Source of the DNA: Flavobacteriales bacterium
GTDB taxonomy: Bacteria; Bacteroidota; Bacteroidia; Flavobacteriales; JABDKJ01
DNA length: 27,763 nucleotides
Assembly (NCBI GenBank): GCA_013002285.1
Contig: JABDKJ010000039.1
Span: forward strand, 1 to 27,763
Direction of reading: 5' to 3'
The notes under the pieces: generated by a model
The model's database searches: none
Told to the model about the DNA's origin: nothing
What the model saw: only the letters and a program-made list of their open reading frames with translations
Translations under genes and position numbers: made by a program
Part shown: piece after piece, positions 1 to 6,479 of the stretch
Position numbering within the stretch: the stretch's first letter is position 1
How the letters are laid out: every line of letters starts with the position of its first letter

Positions 1-657
1 CCAATGAATGGGGTGGCGTGCTTCTCTTGTCATGTCAATGGTCATACCAATGGAGCATTTGAGCTAGGACCTGATGCACGCCCAAATGAGGCTCGATTGA
101 GGGTAGATACGCCTCCTATGCGAGGAAATTTTAACCTCATGCAGCTCTCGAGCAAACGCTCGGTTCGTAGCATGGATCACTTTGCAGAGATCGAAGAATA
201 CTTTGATGGTGACCCTGGTATGATGCAAGCCATTGGGCCACGAGCGCATCAAAAGGTTGTATCCAATCGAATGGGTGATTTCAATGCTATTCTTGACTTT
301 CCACCAGCACCAAAATTAGGTCCTAATGGCAAACTCTACAAGAATAAAGCAACTAAACAAGAGCTTAGAGGCGAAGTCCTATTCAATGGGAAAGCACAAT
401 GCTCTGACTGTCATAGCGGACCAGCATTTGTAGACGACTATATGCACGACCTACAAGTTGAACGATTTTATGTAGGACGTCCTGAAGGACCGATCAAAAC
501 TTTTCCTTTACGAGGAATCAAGGACAGCCCACCTTATTTGCATGATGGTCGTTGTCCAACGCTTCATGATGCGGTAGAATTCTTCAACATTGTTTTGGAG
601 ACTAAACTCACCGAGCAAGAAAAAGAAGACCTGGTTGCTTATCTGCTATGCCTGTGA
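1..657 (+). CDS. Di-heme cytochrome c peroxidase/MauG-like protein, 3' part
   Basis: The frame is open to the left edge, so the N-terminus lies outside the window and the first in-window Met is not a start. Two c-type heme sites are visible: CFSCH at residues 6-10 (counted from that Met) and CSDCH at 133-137. The stretch LRGIKDSPPYLHDGR (170-183), followed by TLHDAVEFFN, is the usual C-terminal landmark of the cytochrome c peroxidase/MauG superfamily, where a Tyr/His region precedes the closing helix. Such proteins are periplasmic and pass electrons between two hemes, to peroxide in the peroxidases. The first heme context (SCHVNGHTNG) also resembles cytochrome modules fused behind beta-propellers, so the missing N-terminus could be a propeller rather than a simple peroxidase. 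A DoxX-like gene follows after 37 bases and is probably cotranscribed. The family is fairly sure, the substrate unknown. Confidence 0.8.
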   Translation, partial: PMNGVACFSCHVNGHTNGAFELGPDARPNEARLRVDTPPMRGNFNLMQLSSKRSVRSMDHFAEIEEYFDGDPGMMQAIGPRAHQKVVSNRMGDFNAILDFPPAPKLGPNGKLYKNKATKQELRGEVLFNGKAQCSDCHSGPAFVDDYMHDLQVERFYVGRPEGPIKTFPLRGIKDSPPYLHDGRCPTLHDAVEFFNIVLETKLTEQEKEDLVAYLLCL

Positions 658-694
658 TATTGTAATTTACTAACTGTGAAAAAGATAAAGTGAT

Positions 695-1216
695 ATGAAA
701 CTTGTGAAGATATTGATGTTCAGTTTTGGGGTGGTATACCTCTGGTTTGGGATCTTGAAATTTTTCCCTGGAATAAGCCCAGCTGAGGTACTAGCGGGAG
801 AGACTATTCGTATGCTTACTTTCAATATTATTGGAGCTACGCTTGGTGTAAAGTTATTAGCCCTGTTAGAAACTGTGATCGGGCTGGCATGTATTGTTGG
901 CTTTGCCCCAAAATTCACGATACGGCTCATTATAGCCCATATGATCTGCACATTTGCTCCACTTTTTCTAATGCCTGATGCTGTTTTCGGGCCTGAGATC
1001 TTTCAGCTCACATTGGTAGGTCAATACATCCTAAAAAATCTGGTATTCGTTTCGGCTCTTTTGGTAGTCTATAATATAGTTTCCAAGAGGGAAGATGAAA
1101 TGGCAAAACTAGTCATAGGAGCCACTGATTTCGCAAAGAATACATCCAGATCTAACCCTTCAGAGGCATTAGCTTTGGTAAAAAAAAATAACTTGAAGGA
1201 CCAAGACGCGGCTTGA
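695..1216 (+). CDS. DoxX-like integral membrane protein
   Basis: The 173-residue protein has four predicted membrane helices at about residues 4-22, 50-70, 75-93 and 108-128, then a polar cytoplasmic-looking tail of about 45 residues. The N-terminal pattern (YLWFGILKFFPGISPAEVLA) is what I associate with DoxX-like small membrane proteins of Bacteroidota, in which an FGxxKFFPG turn follows the first helix. DoxX-family proteins are linked to quinone or thiosulfate redox chemistry in a few cases, but most have no known role. Lying 37 bases after a c-type cytochrome gene on the same strand suggests a shared transcript and perhaps a redox or membrane partner role, which is inference. An inverted repeat spans the stop codon. 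The family call is moderate and the function is unknown. Confidence 0.6.
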   Translation: MKLVKILMFSFGVVYLWFGILKFFPGISPAEVLAGETIRMLTFNIIGATLGVKLLALLETVIGLACIVGFAPKFTIRLIIAHMICTFAPLFLMPDAVFGPEIFQLTLVGQYILKNLVFVSALLVVYNIVSKREDEMAKLVIGATDFAKNTSRSNPSEALALVKKNNLKDQDAA

Positions 1217-1233
1217 ATGAAAGATCGCGTCTT
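1203..1233 (+). terminator. Hairpin spanning the stop codon of the DoxX-like gene
   Basis: AAGACGCG (1203-1210) and CGCGTCTT (1226-1233) form a perfect 8-bp GC-rich stem with a 15-base loop. The loop contains the TGA stop codon at 1214-1216. It lies between convergent genes, where a terminator is expected, but it is not followed by a clear T-run on either strand. It may instead be a transcript-stabilising stem. Confidence 0.4.
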
Positions 1234-1328
1234 ATTCTGAGCTAATGTCCTCATGAAGCTACAGATCTGATCCATTCCATTTATTGACAGAGAAGACCGC
1301 ATTATTACTTTAACGAATTAGCTTCTTG

Positions 1329-1982
1329 TTATTTCAAGGAGAATATATATCCCAAGTTGAGACTTAGCGTTCTGTTCTTCGAAGTCGTAAATGGAGCCAC
1401 GTCCAAAAAACCATGGTAATAGGAACCTTCAACAAAAATATTTCCCATTCCCAAGCTATGTTCTATGGCTAAGGCAGACCTTGTTCCGACATCCCATCTA
1501 TTCACTTCCCTACTTCCAATGACAACATCTGTCCTCACGGGTTTATCATCTCCTCCAGAAACAATTGTTTCTTCGAACGCGCTCACTGCAATTGCAGGAC
1601 CGGCACCAAATCTAGCGGACAACCACAGTCTTTCAGAAATAACTGGAATGTCGAATTTGCACATGAACGGCACATCTATATATGTGACGAACAGCTTTGT
1701 ATCACCTTCGAAAACGGGGAACCATCCTGGAATACATGCAGCCCCTCTTTGGGCCATAGCAGGCTCTGAACCCAGACTTACATTCTCCCCAACTTTCCAG
1801 TAAGAAAGTAAAGCCACGTTATAAGTATTGATATCTATTTCAGCTCCTTGAGGCAGGTCTGCATTGCCATAGTTTTCCCACGAGTTTGAATAACCGCCTT
1901 TTGCACCGATGGATAACTGTGCCTGACTTTGGAAAACAAGGGAAATAGAAAAAAGGACGAGAATGCTTTTGATCACTTTCAT
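1329..1982 (-). CDS. PorT-like outer-membrane beta-barrel protein
   Basis: The 217-residue protein has a clean Sec signal peptide (MKVIKSILVLFSISLVFQSQAQ, cleavage likely after residue 21), followed by LSIGAKGGYSNS, the standard opening of the small PorT-like outer-membrane barrels (PF13568 type) of Bacteroidota. Alternating hydrophobic strands continue to the C-terminal strand LSLNLGYIFSLK. Such proteins sit in the outer membrane; a few have roles in T9SS or gliding, but most are uncharacterised, and nothing here assigns a transport substrate. The gene stands alone on the minus strand, 48 bases beyond the end of the peptidase operon and convergent with the DoxX-like gene. Its upstream region has TATTTTG, one base shorter than the TAnnTTTG element, so I do not call a promoter. 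Confidence 0.75.
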   Translation of the reverse strand: MKVIKSILVLFSISLVFQSQAQLSIGAKGGYSNSWENYGNADLPQGAEIDINTYNVALLSYWKVGENVSLGSEPAMAQRGAACIPGWFPVFEGDTKLFVTYIDVPFMCKFDIPVISERLWLSARFGAGPAIAVSAFEETIVSGGDDKPVRTDVVIGSREVNRWDVGTRSALAIEHSLGMGNIFVEGSYYHGFLDVAPFTTSKNRTLSLNLGYIFSLK

Positions 1983-2030
1983 TTTATTAAGGTTTGTCCA
2001 AAATAACGGATCCTTTTACAAGAATATTTT

Positions 2031-2333
2031 TCAAATAAAGAAAAGGTAGGCCGGCATAAAGCTAGATCCCAATCCAAGAATGTTCAATAATATTCCGACA
2101 ACGCCATGTTTCACTCCTTTGTGGGCAGACATTATTCCCATGGCCAAACCGATCATCGGAATAAAGAATCCTAGCATAACCGTTTTATAACCCCCTGCAA
2201 TGACATTCCCATTCAGCGCATCTTTATCCGCATCTATGATAGGTTTAATGGTATTGTAAAGATCAATATTTACATAGACCAACCAGAAGGCATAGAGCAG
2301 GCCAATAACTATAGAGATATTTGCTAGTTTCAA
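2031..2333 (-). CDS. Small membrane protein, TTG start overlapping the upstream stop
   Basis: This 100-residue protein is not recognised. It has three hydrophobic segments: ISIVIGLLYAFWLVYVNI near the N-terminus, KTVMLGFFIPMIGLAMGIM in the middle, and GVVGILLNILGLGSSFMPAY at the C-terminus. The frame extends upstream to an ATG at 2441, but that would overlap the conserved dehydratase gene by 112 bases with an unrelated-looking sequence. A TTG at 2333-2331 shares bases with the dehydratase stop (TTGA overlap), and it gives a natural translationally coupled start with LANISIVIG following. I therefore choose it. The gene is the third in an operon after a dipeptidyl peptidase and pterin dehydratase. 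Its function is unknown. Confidence 0.6.
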   Translation of the reverse strand: MKLANISIVIGLLYAFWLVYVNIDLYNTIKPIIDADKDALNGNVIAGGYKTVMLGFFIPMIGLAMGIMSAHKGVKHGVVGILLNILGLGSSFMPAYLFFI

Positions 2334-2560
2334 ATAAGTGTATCGATCTTCGCTGCCAAGATGTGGTCTGTCTCTGTAACCACATTTCCTGCATCGTGGG
2401 TGTTCAAGCAGATCTTCACGGTATTGTAGACATTCTCCCAATAAGGATGGTGGTTCATTTTCTCAGCTTCGATGGCCACTCTGGTCATAAAAGCAAAGGC
2501 CGCTGAAAAATCCTTGAACTTGAATTCTTTGACCAATCTATTATCCTCTTCTTTCCACAT
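2330..2560 (-). CDS. phhB: Pterin-4a-carbinolamine dehydratase (4a-hydroxytetrahydrobiopterin dehydratase)
   Basis: The enzyme dehydrates 4a-hydroxytetrahydrobiopterin to quinonoid dihydropterin, recycling the cofactor of aromatic amino acid hydroxylases. The 76-residue protein carries the complete family signature: EKMNHHP at 33-39, Tyr45, His55 in NTHD, and Asp65 in ETDH. These match the spacing E-x3-H-H-P-x5-Y-x9-H-x9-D, so the active-site histidines are present. The protein is slightly shorter than the roughly 100-residue animal enzymes, as is usual for compact bacterial forms. It starts 2 bases after the S46 peptidase stop and overlaps the next gene by 4 bases, so it is almost certainly cotranscribed. 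No aromatic amino acid hydroxylase gene is in the window, so its partner must lie elsewhere. Cytoplasmic. Confidence 0.93.
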   Translation of the reverse strand: MWKEEDNRLVKEFKFKDFSAAFAFMTRVAIEAEKMNHHPYWENVYNTVKICLNTHDAGNVVTETDHILAAKIDTLI

Positions 2561-2562
2561 AA

Positions 2563-4779
2563 TTATCTGTTCAAAGATTGCATAACAGGATCGGCCATAG
2601 GGTCGGGCTCAACTTCTTGTGGGTTCCTTACTAATTCCATTTCATCTATCAAATGGGTAGCACCCGCAAATTTGTCAACTATGAAGAGTACATAGCGTAT
2701 ATCGACCATGATGTTTCGACAAAGTTCTGGCGCAAAGCGAATATCGCTCATGGTGCTTTCCCAAGAACGGTCAAAGTTCAATCCTACCAATTGACCAAAA
2801 CCATTCAAGCATGGGCTACCAGAATTACCTCCAGAAGTATGATTGGAACCGGTAAAACAAACCCTCATTTCTCCATCATGCGCATATTGCCCGTAATCGC
2901 CCAGCTCCCACAGTTCGATCAATTTTTCTGGAAGATCGAAATCTTTAGAATCCGGAATGTACTTAGCGATCGCTCCATCCAGTGTCGTGTAATATCTATA
3001 GATCACGGCATCCAATGGTTCTGAACCTTCTGCTTTTCCATAGGTCAATCTCAAGGTGCTATTGGCGTCTGCCCATGAAGCTTTCTGAGGAAATAACTCC
3101 CTCAATCCCCTCATATAATCCCTCATGTTCAGGTTGATCTGGCTTTGCAGATCGTTGTACTTAGGACGGATCTTGTCGTAATAACCACTAAAGAAGTCTT
3201 TCATCAATCTGAATGCCGGATCCTTAGCGATCTTTTTAATACTTCCTGCCGAAAAATTGGACAACAGAGCATCCATCTTCTCCTGATCAACAAAAAGTGA
3301 TTTGTTATATATGACATTGCCCAGGTAATTTACATTCCCCTTGAATTTGGCATTCAGACCGGCAGCTAACATATTGGGCTCAAAATTGTCTTGAACTCCC
3401 TTCTTGTAGATCGGAGTCAAGGCTTCAAATATTTTTTGGTCGACCGTGCGGTTGTAATTCTTAAAATGACTTTCTGTTGCTCTCTTCAATTTGTCCAACT
3501 CATCATCCAGTTTTCCATTGGCTACAATGTCATCGTATTGATCTACGACCGAAGAGAATCGATTGGCGTACCGGACAAATTCCGGGCCGTAGAACACATA
3601 CTCTATGAAATAGTCACGAGCAAGGTTGTATGGTTCTATCTCGTTATAGAGACCCTTCATATTATTGAGGACAGTTCCATATTCCTTTCTCAATCCTTCT
3701 TCATTCACCTTTGCCCTGAACTCTTTTTCAAAAGCTACTTTCTCATCCAGTGCTTTTAATCTGTTCAGACCGAAGTTTTGCCCTATCCATTTTTTCCAAG
3801 CGTTACTTATCCTAGATTGCTTTGCTGCATATTGGATACGGATTTTATCGCTTCGCTCCATAGCATCATCGATCACTCCTAAACTGGCCGTTCTCATTTC
3901 TATTCGTGCCGGGTTACTTTTGTTCATTACATAATCTACAGCGTATGAACTCAAGTATTGCTCTGTTCTACCAGGGAATCCATAGACCATTGTAAAATCA
4001 CCTTCTTCTACCCCGTCCAAATTGATCTCCAAAGAATGCTTTGGTGTTAAAGGCACATTGTCATCAGAAGGTTCTGCCGGGTGCCCGTCCTTTGCAGCGT
4101 AGATCCTGAATATCGAGAAATCACCTGTGTGTCTTGGCCATATCCAATTGTCTGTATCGCCACCAAATTTTCCAATGGATGAAGGAGGAGCTCCAACTAA
4201 ACGCACATCTTCATAAGTTTCCGTGATGATCATATAAAACTCATTACCGTAGTAGAATGGTCTCACTTTGGCCTCATAATGAGAATCTGTGCTTACCTCA
4301 CCTTCCAGTTTAGCGCTGTTCTCTTCGATGAGTTTGTTCCGGTCAGCCTCAGCCATATTCAAAGTTGCGCCTTTCAAGACTGCCGCGGTCACATCTCTTA
4401 TCTCAACAATGAACGTTGCAGTAAGGCCGGGATTCTTCAACTCCTCAGATCTGCTCATGGCCCAAAAGCCATCTGTAAGGTAATCGTTCTCCAAACTACT
4501 GTGAGATTGGATCTGGCCATATCCACAATGATGATTGGTTAAAATAAGTCCCTGAGTAGAGATGACCTCTGCCGTGCAGCCACCACCAAAATGGACGATA
4601 GCATCTTTAAGGCTGGACTGATTTATTGAATAGATGTCTTCTGCTGTTAGCTTAAGTCCATAAGACTGCATGTCTCCTTCCACTGCCTTGAGCAGAGCAG
4701 GGATCCACATTCCCTCTTTCGCATTTCCAAATAATGTAAATGCTACAAACAGTAGCGTTAAGATAGGTTTTCTCATCAT
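2563..4779 (-). CDS. dpp11: S46 family dipeptidyl peptidase, DPP11-type (Asp/Glu at P1)
   Basis: This 738-residue periplasmic serine exopeptidase removes N-terminal dipeptides from extracellular peptides so that they can be imported. It has a signal peptide (residues 1-20, cleavage near FGNA/KEG). The chymotrypsin-like triad is visible: His84 in TNHHCGYGQ, Asp220 in WPRHTGDFS, and Ser653 in GGNSGSP. The S1 specificity residue, 18 after the catalytic Ser, is Arg671 (LNFDRSWES). In Porphyromonas DPP11 the matching residue is Arg673, giving acidic P1 preference, while DPP7 has Gly there. Hence I assign DPP11 rather than DPP7; the helical domain that binds the substrate N-terminus fills the middle. 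Length agrees with the family (about 710-740). First gene of an operon with a pterin dehydratase and a small membrane protein. The upstream MM pair leaves a one-residue start ambiguity. Confidence 0.95.
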   Translation of the reverse strand: MMRKPILTLLFVAFTLFGNAKEGMWIPALLKAVEGDMQSYGLKLTAEDIYSINQSSLKDAIVHFGGGCTAEVISTQGLILTNHHCGYGQIQSHSSLENDYLTDGFWAMSRSEELKNPGLTATFIVEIRDVTAAVLKGATLNMAEADRNKLIEENSAKLEGEVSTDSHYEAKVRPFYYGNEFYMIITETYEDVRLVGAPPSSIGKFGGDTDNWIWPRHTGDFSIFRIYAAKDGHPAEPSDDNVPLTPKHSLEINLDGVEEGDFTMVYGFPGRTEQYLSSYAVDYVMNKSNPARIEMRTASLGVIDDAMERSDKIRIQYAAKQSRISNAWKKWIGQNFGLNRLKALDEKVAFEKEFRAKVNEEGLRKEYGTVLNNMKGLYNEIEPYNLARDYFIEYVFYGPEFVRYANRFSSVVDQYDDIVANGKLDDELDKLKRATESHFKNYNRTVDQKIFEALTPIYKKGVQDNFEPNMLAAGLNAKFKGNVNYLGNVIYNKSLFVDQEKMDALLSNFSAGSIKKIAKDPAFRLMKDFFSGYYDKIRPKYNDLQSQINLNMRDYMRGLRELFPQKASWADANSTLRLTYGKAEGSEPLDAVIYRYYTTLDGAIAKYIPDSKDFDLPEKLIELWELGDYGQYAHDGEMRVCFTGSNHTSGGNSGSPCLNGFGQLVGLNFDRSWESTMSDIRFAPELCRNIMVDIRYVLFIVDKFAGATHLIDEMELVRNPQEVEPDPMADPVMQSLNR

Positions 4780-4842
4780 GTTGAATACAATTGTTGTCCG
4801 CGAAAATAAGGCTATTTAGCAAACTAGGAAAGATCTTTTCTG

Positions 4843-5397
4843 TCATCCAAGCTCATCCCTGTTCTTAAAAAGGAAATACCAAATACCATATATAAAGACC
4901 AGGCCCAAAAGAACAGGAAAAATAAGTTGATAGTAATTGTAGTCTTTTTTTTGTTCTTCAGTCATGAAATGCGTGCCTACCAAAGGCATGACTACCATAA
5001 TAATACCAATGATAATGAACACATATTTGTACATGCGGTCCATTACCACAGCAGTTTTGTAGATAGGTGAATTTGAGAATTTCTCAAAACTCATGTGTGC
5101 ATTTGCCTTTGCCCTTTTTCTAGCCGCTTCCTTCCTTTTTTCTTCGAAATTCTCACCCGCTTTGCTTGTCCCGTAATACTTCTTACGCATCTCTGGGTCC
5201 ACTTCACCCTTTTCTGATTTGGGCGGATTAATGAGCATTTCATAGGCTTCGTTCACTAAAATAAAAACCTCTTCTGCACTTGGGTGGCTATTCTTGTCCG
5301 GGTGATACATTTTTGCTTTGGTGCGATAGGCGCTCTTGATCTCCGAAGCGTCTGCACCTTTTTCCAAACCCAATATTTTGTGGTAATCTTTAGCCAT
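4843..5397 (-). CDS. Membrane-anchored J-domain (DnaJ-like) protein
   Basis: The protein has 184 residues. The J domain occupies residues 4-58 with the essential HPD at 32-34 (MYHPDKN), preceded by the basic helix II (EIKSAYRTKAK). It should stimulate the ATPase of an Hsp70 and recruit it to a site. A charged linker (about 60-110) leads to two transmembrane helices, at about 123-141 and 155-177. The glycine/phenylalanine region and zinc finger of classic DnaJ are absent, so this is a class III J-protein. The N-terminal J domain with no signal peptide implies that it faces the cytoplasm and tethers Hsp70 to the inner membrane. The gene overlaps the end of the AlkD-like gene by 8 bases and is the last of a three-gene operon. 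The client is unknown. Confidence 0.88.
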   Translation of the reverse strand: MAKDYHKILGLEKGADASEIKSAYRTKAKMYHPDKNSHPSAEEVFILVNEAYEMLINPPKSEKGEVDPEMRKKYYGTSKAGENFEEKRKEAARKRAKANAHMSFEKFSNSPIYKTAVVMDRMYKYVFIIIGIIMVVMPLVGTHFMTEEQKKDYNYYQLIFPVLLGLVFIYGIWYFLFKNRDELG

Positions 5398-6067
5398 TCT
5401 TCTTGAGCCATTTCAGCCCTTCTCTAACGCTCAAAGGTCGCAATTGATGCTTTGAAATGAAAGTTTCCACCCATTGAGCATCTTTTTTAGAATATTCCCG
5501 TAGCGCCCAGCCTATAGCCTTTTCAATGAAAAACTCCGTTTCATGACAACACTTGAGGATGTTACTTTCAAGCATCTTTACATCTGTTTTCTCTTTGTAT
5601 TTCAATTGGAAAAGCAGGGCCACTCTGCGCACCCACAAGCTCTTATCTTTGATGTAGCTTCTGTTGAGTTTAGCCTTCAATTCTGAATATTTTAAAAGGT
5701 AGCTTCCCATTAAGTTACTCGCGATGAAATCTATGCTGTCCCACCATGTGTTGTGTGACATCATGAATTCTATTGTGTCCAGGTCTTCTCTATCCCACTT
5801 TTTCTTGAAGACTCCTGCGATCTCCATGGCCAAGTAGTGATATTCCCTTTCGGGAAGACCATAAAGACTTTTTACGATCCCGAACAATTCCGACTTAACA
5901 GGTTTGCCGTATTCTCGAAAGAATGACCTGTTCAACTCCCTTCTTTGCGGAGAGCGGATCCCAAGGAATTTGAACTTGTTTTTCATATAGGCTGCCATAG
6001 GTCCTTGATCATCCGGGTTTGCATGATCAGCATAAAAAGCAATGAGTTCTTTTAAGTGGTATTTCAT
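5390..6067 (-). CDS. AlkD-like DNA alkylation repair glycosylase
   Basis: The 225-residue all-helical HEAT-like repeat protein belongs to the AlkD/AlkC family (PF08713). These enzymes excise N3- and N7-alkylated bases without flipping them. The residues known to matter in Bacillus cereus AlkD fall at the same numbers here: Trp109 and Asp113 in WWDSID (108-113), Arg148 in LWVRRVA, and Trp187 in GWALREYSK. Length is close to the roughly 237 residues of the Bacillus enzyme, so it appears complete and active. Cytoplasmic. Its ATG overlaps the stop of the upstream small gene by 4 bases (ATGA), and its end overlaps the J-domain gene by 8, indicating one coupled transcript. Nothing in the sequence shows an Ada-type operator. 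Confidence 0.93.
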   Translation of the reverse strand: MKYHLKELIAFYADHANPDDQGPMAAYMKNKFKFLGIRSPQRRELNRSFFREYGKPVKSELFGIVKSLYGLPEREYHYLAMEIAGVFKKKWDREDLDTIEFMMSHNTWWDSIDFIASNLMGSYLLKYSELKAKLNRSYIKDKSLWVRRVALLFQLKYKEKTDVKMLESNILKCCHETEFFIEKAIGWALREYSKKDAQWVETFISKHQLRPLSVREGLKWLKKNG

Positions 6068-6363
6068 GCCAAGTGTTTTTCTATGATCTCGATAAGCTGC
6101 GAGAGCGAAGTAATGCTTTTAAATTCTTCTGCAGAAACCAGAACCGTAGCCGGAGAACCCCCCAAGATAGTCGGCAATTCATGATGCCGATAGGCTTCTG
6201 GCAGATCATTCTTATGATAAAAAACAGCGTCAGATCCATTGCGGTCCGTAAATTTCTTCCATTCTTTCTTAGCACCGAATGTTCCGTGGGTCAAAGCACA
6301 GAGGTCGCAAGAATAGGTGGATGGAGAAAGGATCTTGTGCGCACTATCCAGCGCTCCGTTCAA
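6064..6363 (-). CDS. Small Cys-containing conserved protein, start uncertain
   Basis: The 99-residue call uses TTG at 6363, the first accepted start codon in the frame. The encoded sequence contains SPSTYSCDLCALTHG with a CxxC pair, then EWKKF, a pattern I recall from small uncharacterised bacterial proteins sometimes labelled GTPase. No nucleotide-binding motif is visible, so I assign no function. The frame runs upstream to a TGA at 6448-6450, and the translated extension LIFIYNADSGF directly before the TTG looks like a genuine first beta strand of this family. There is no ATG, GTG or TTG in that extension, only ATT (6385-6387), ATA (6391-6393) and ATC (6409-6411). The true start is probably one of these. 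The end overlaps the AlkD-like gene by 4 bases. First gene of that operon, divergent from the T9SS cassette. Confidence 0.7.
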   Translation of the reverse strand: MNGALDSAHKILSPSTYSCDLCALTHGTFGAKKEWKKFTDRNGSDAVFYHKNDLPEAYRHHELPTILGGSPATVLVSAEEFKSITSLSQLIEIIEKHLA

Positions 6364-6416
6364 AAAGCCGGAGTCTGCATTGTAAATGAATATGAGCTGA
6401 GGTCGTGAGATATGGC

Positions 6417-6447
6417 TTGGATCTGGTTCAAAGAAATGGAATATTTG
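6417..6447 (+). promoter_or_regulatory. Possible Bacteroidota-type promoter for the T9SS cassette
   Basis: TTG at 6417-6419 is followed after 20 bases by AATATTTG (6440-6447), which matches the TAnnTTTG -7 element at five of six fixed positions. Spacing suits the -33/-7 arrangement. Transcription would begin near 6454, after the in-frame ATG at 6405. This supports the later start at 6480 for the surface protein. One mismatch and an AT-rich setting keep confidence low. Confidence 0.4.
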
Positions 6448-6479
6448 TCACAAATAAATATGTATACGTTCATATAAAA

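Noticed and set aside
1960..2030. Promoter TATTTTG for the minus-strand barrel gene.
   Set aside because: The TA and TTTG are separated by one base instead of two, and no TTG lies at -33 distance.
2334..2441. Upstream ATG at 2441 for the small membrane protein, with a CRKCGY zinc-ribbon-like motif.
   Set aside because: This part lies entirely inside the conserved dehydratase gene in another frame, so the Cys pair is a shadow.
6405..6479. N-terminal extension of the large surface protein from the ATG at 6405.
   Set aside because: It would put 25 polar residues before a good signal peptide, lies within the divergent promoter region and overlaps the likely 5' part of the minus-strand gene.
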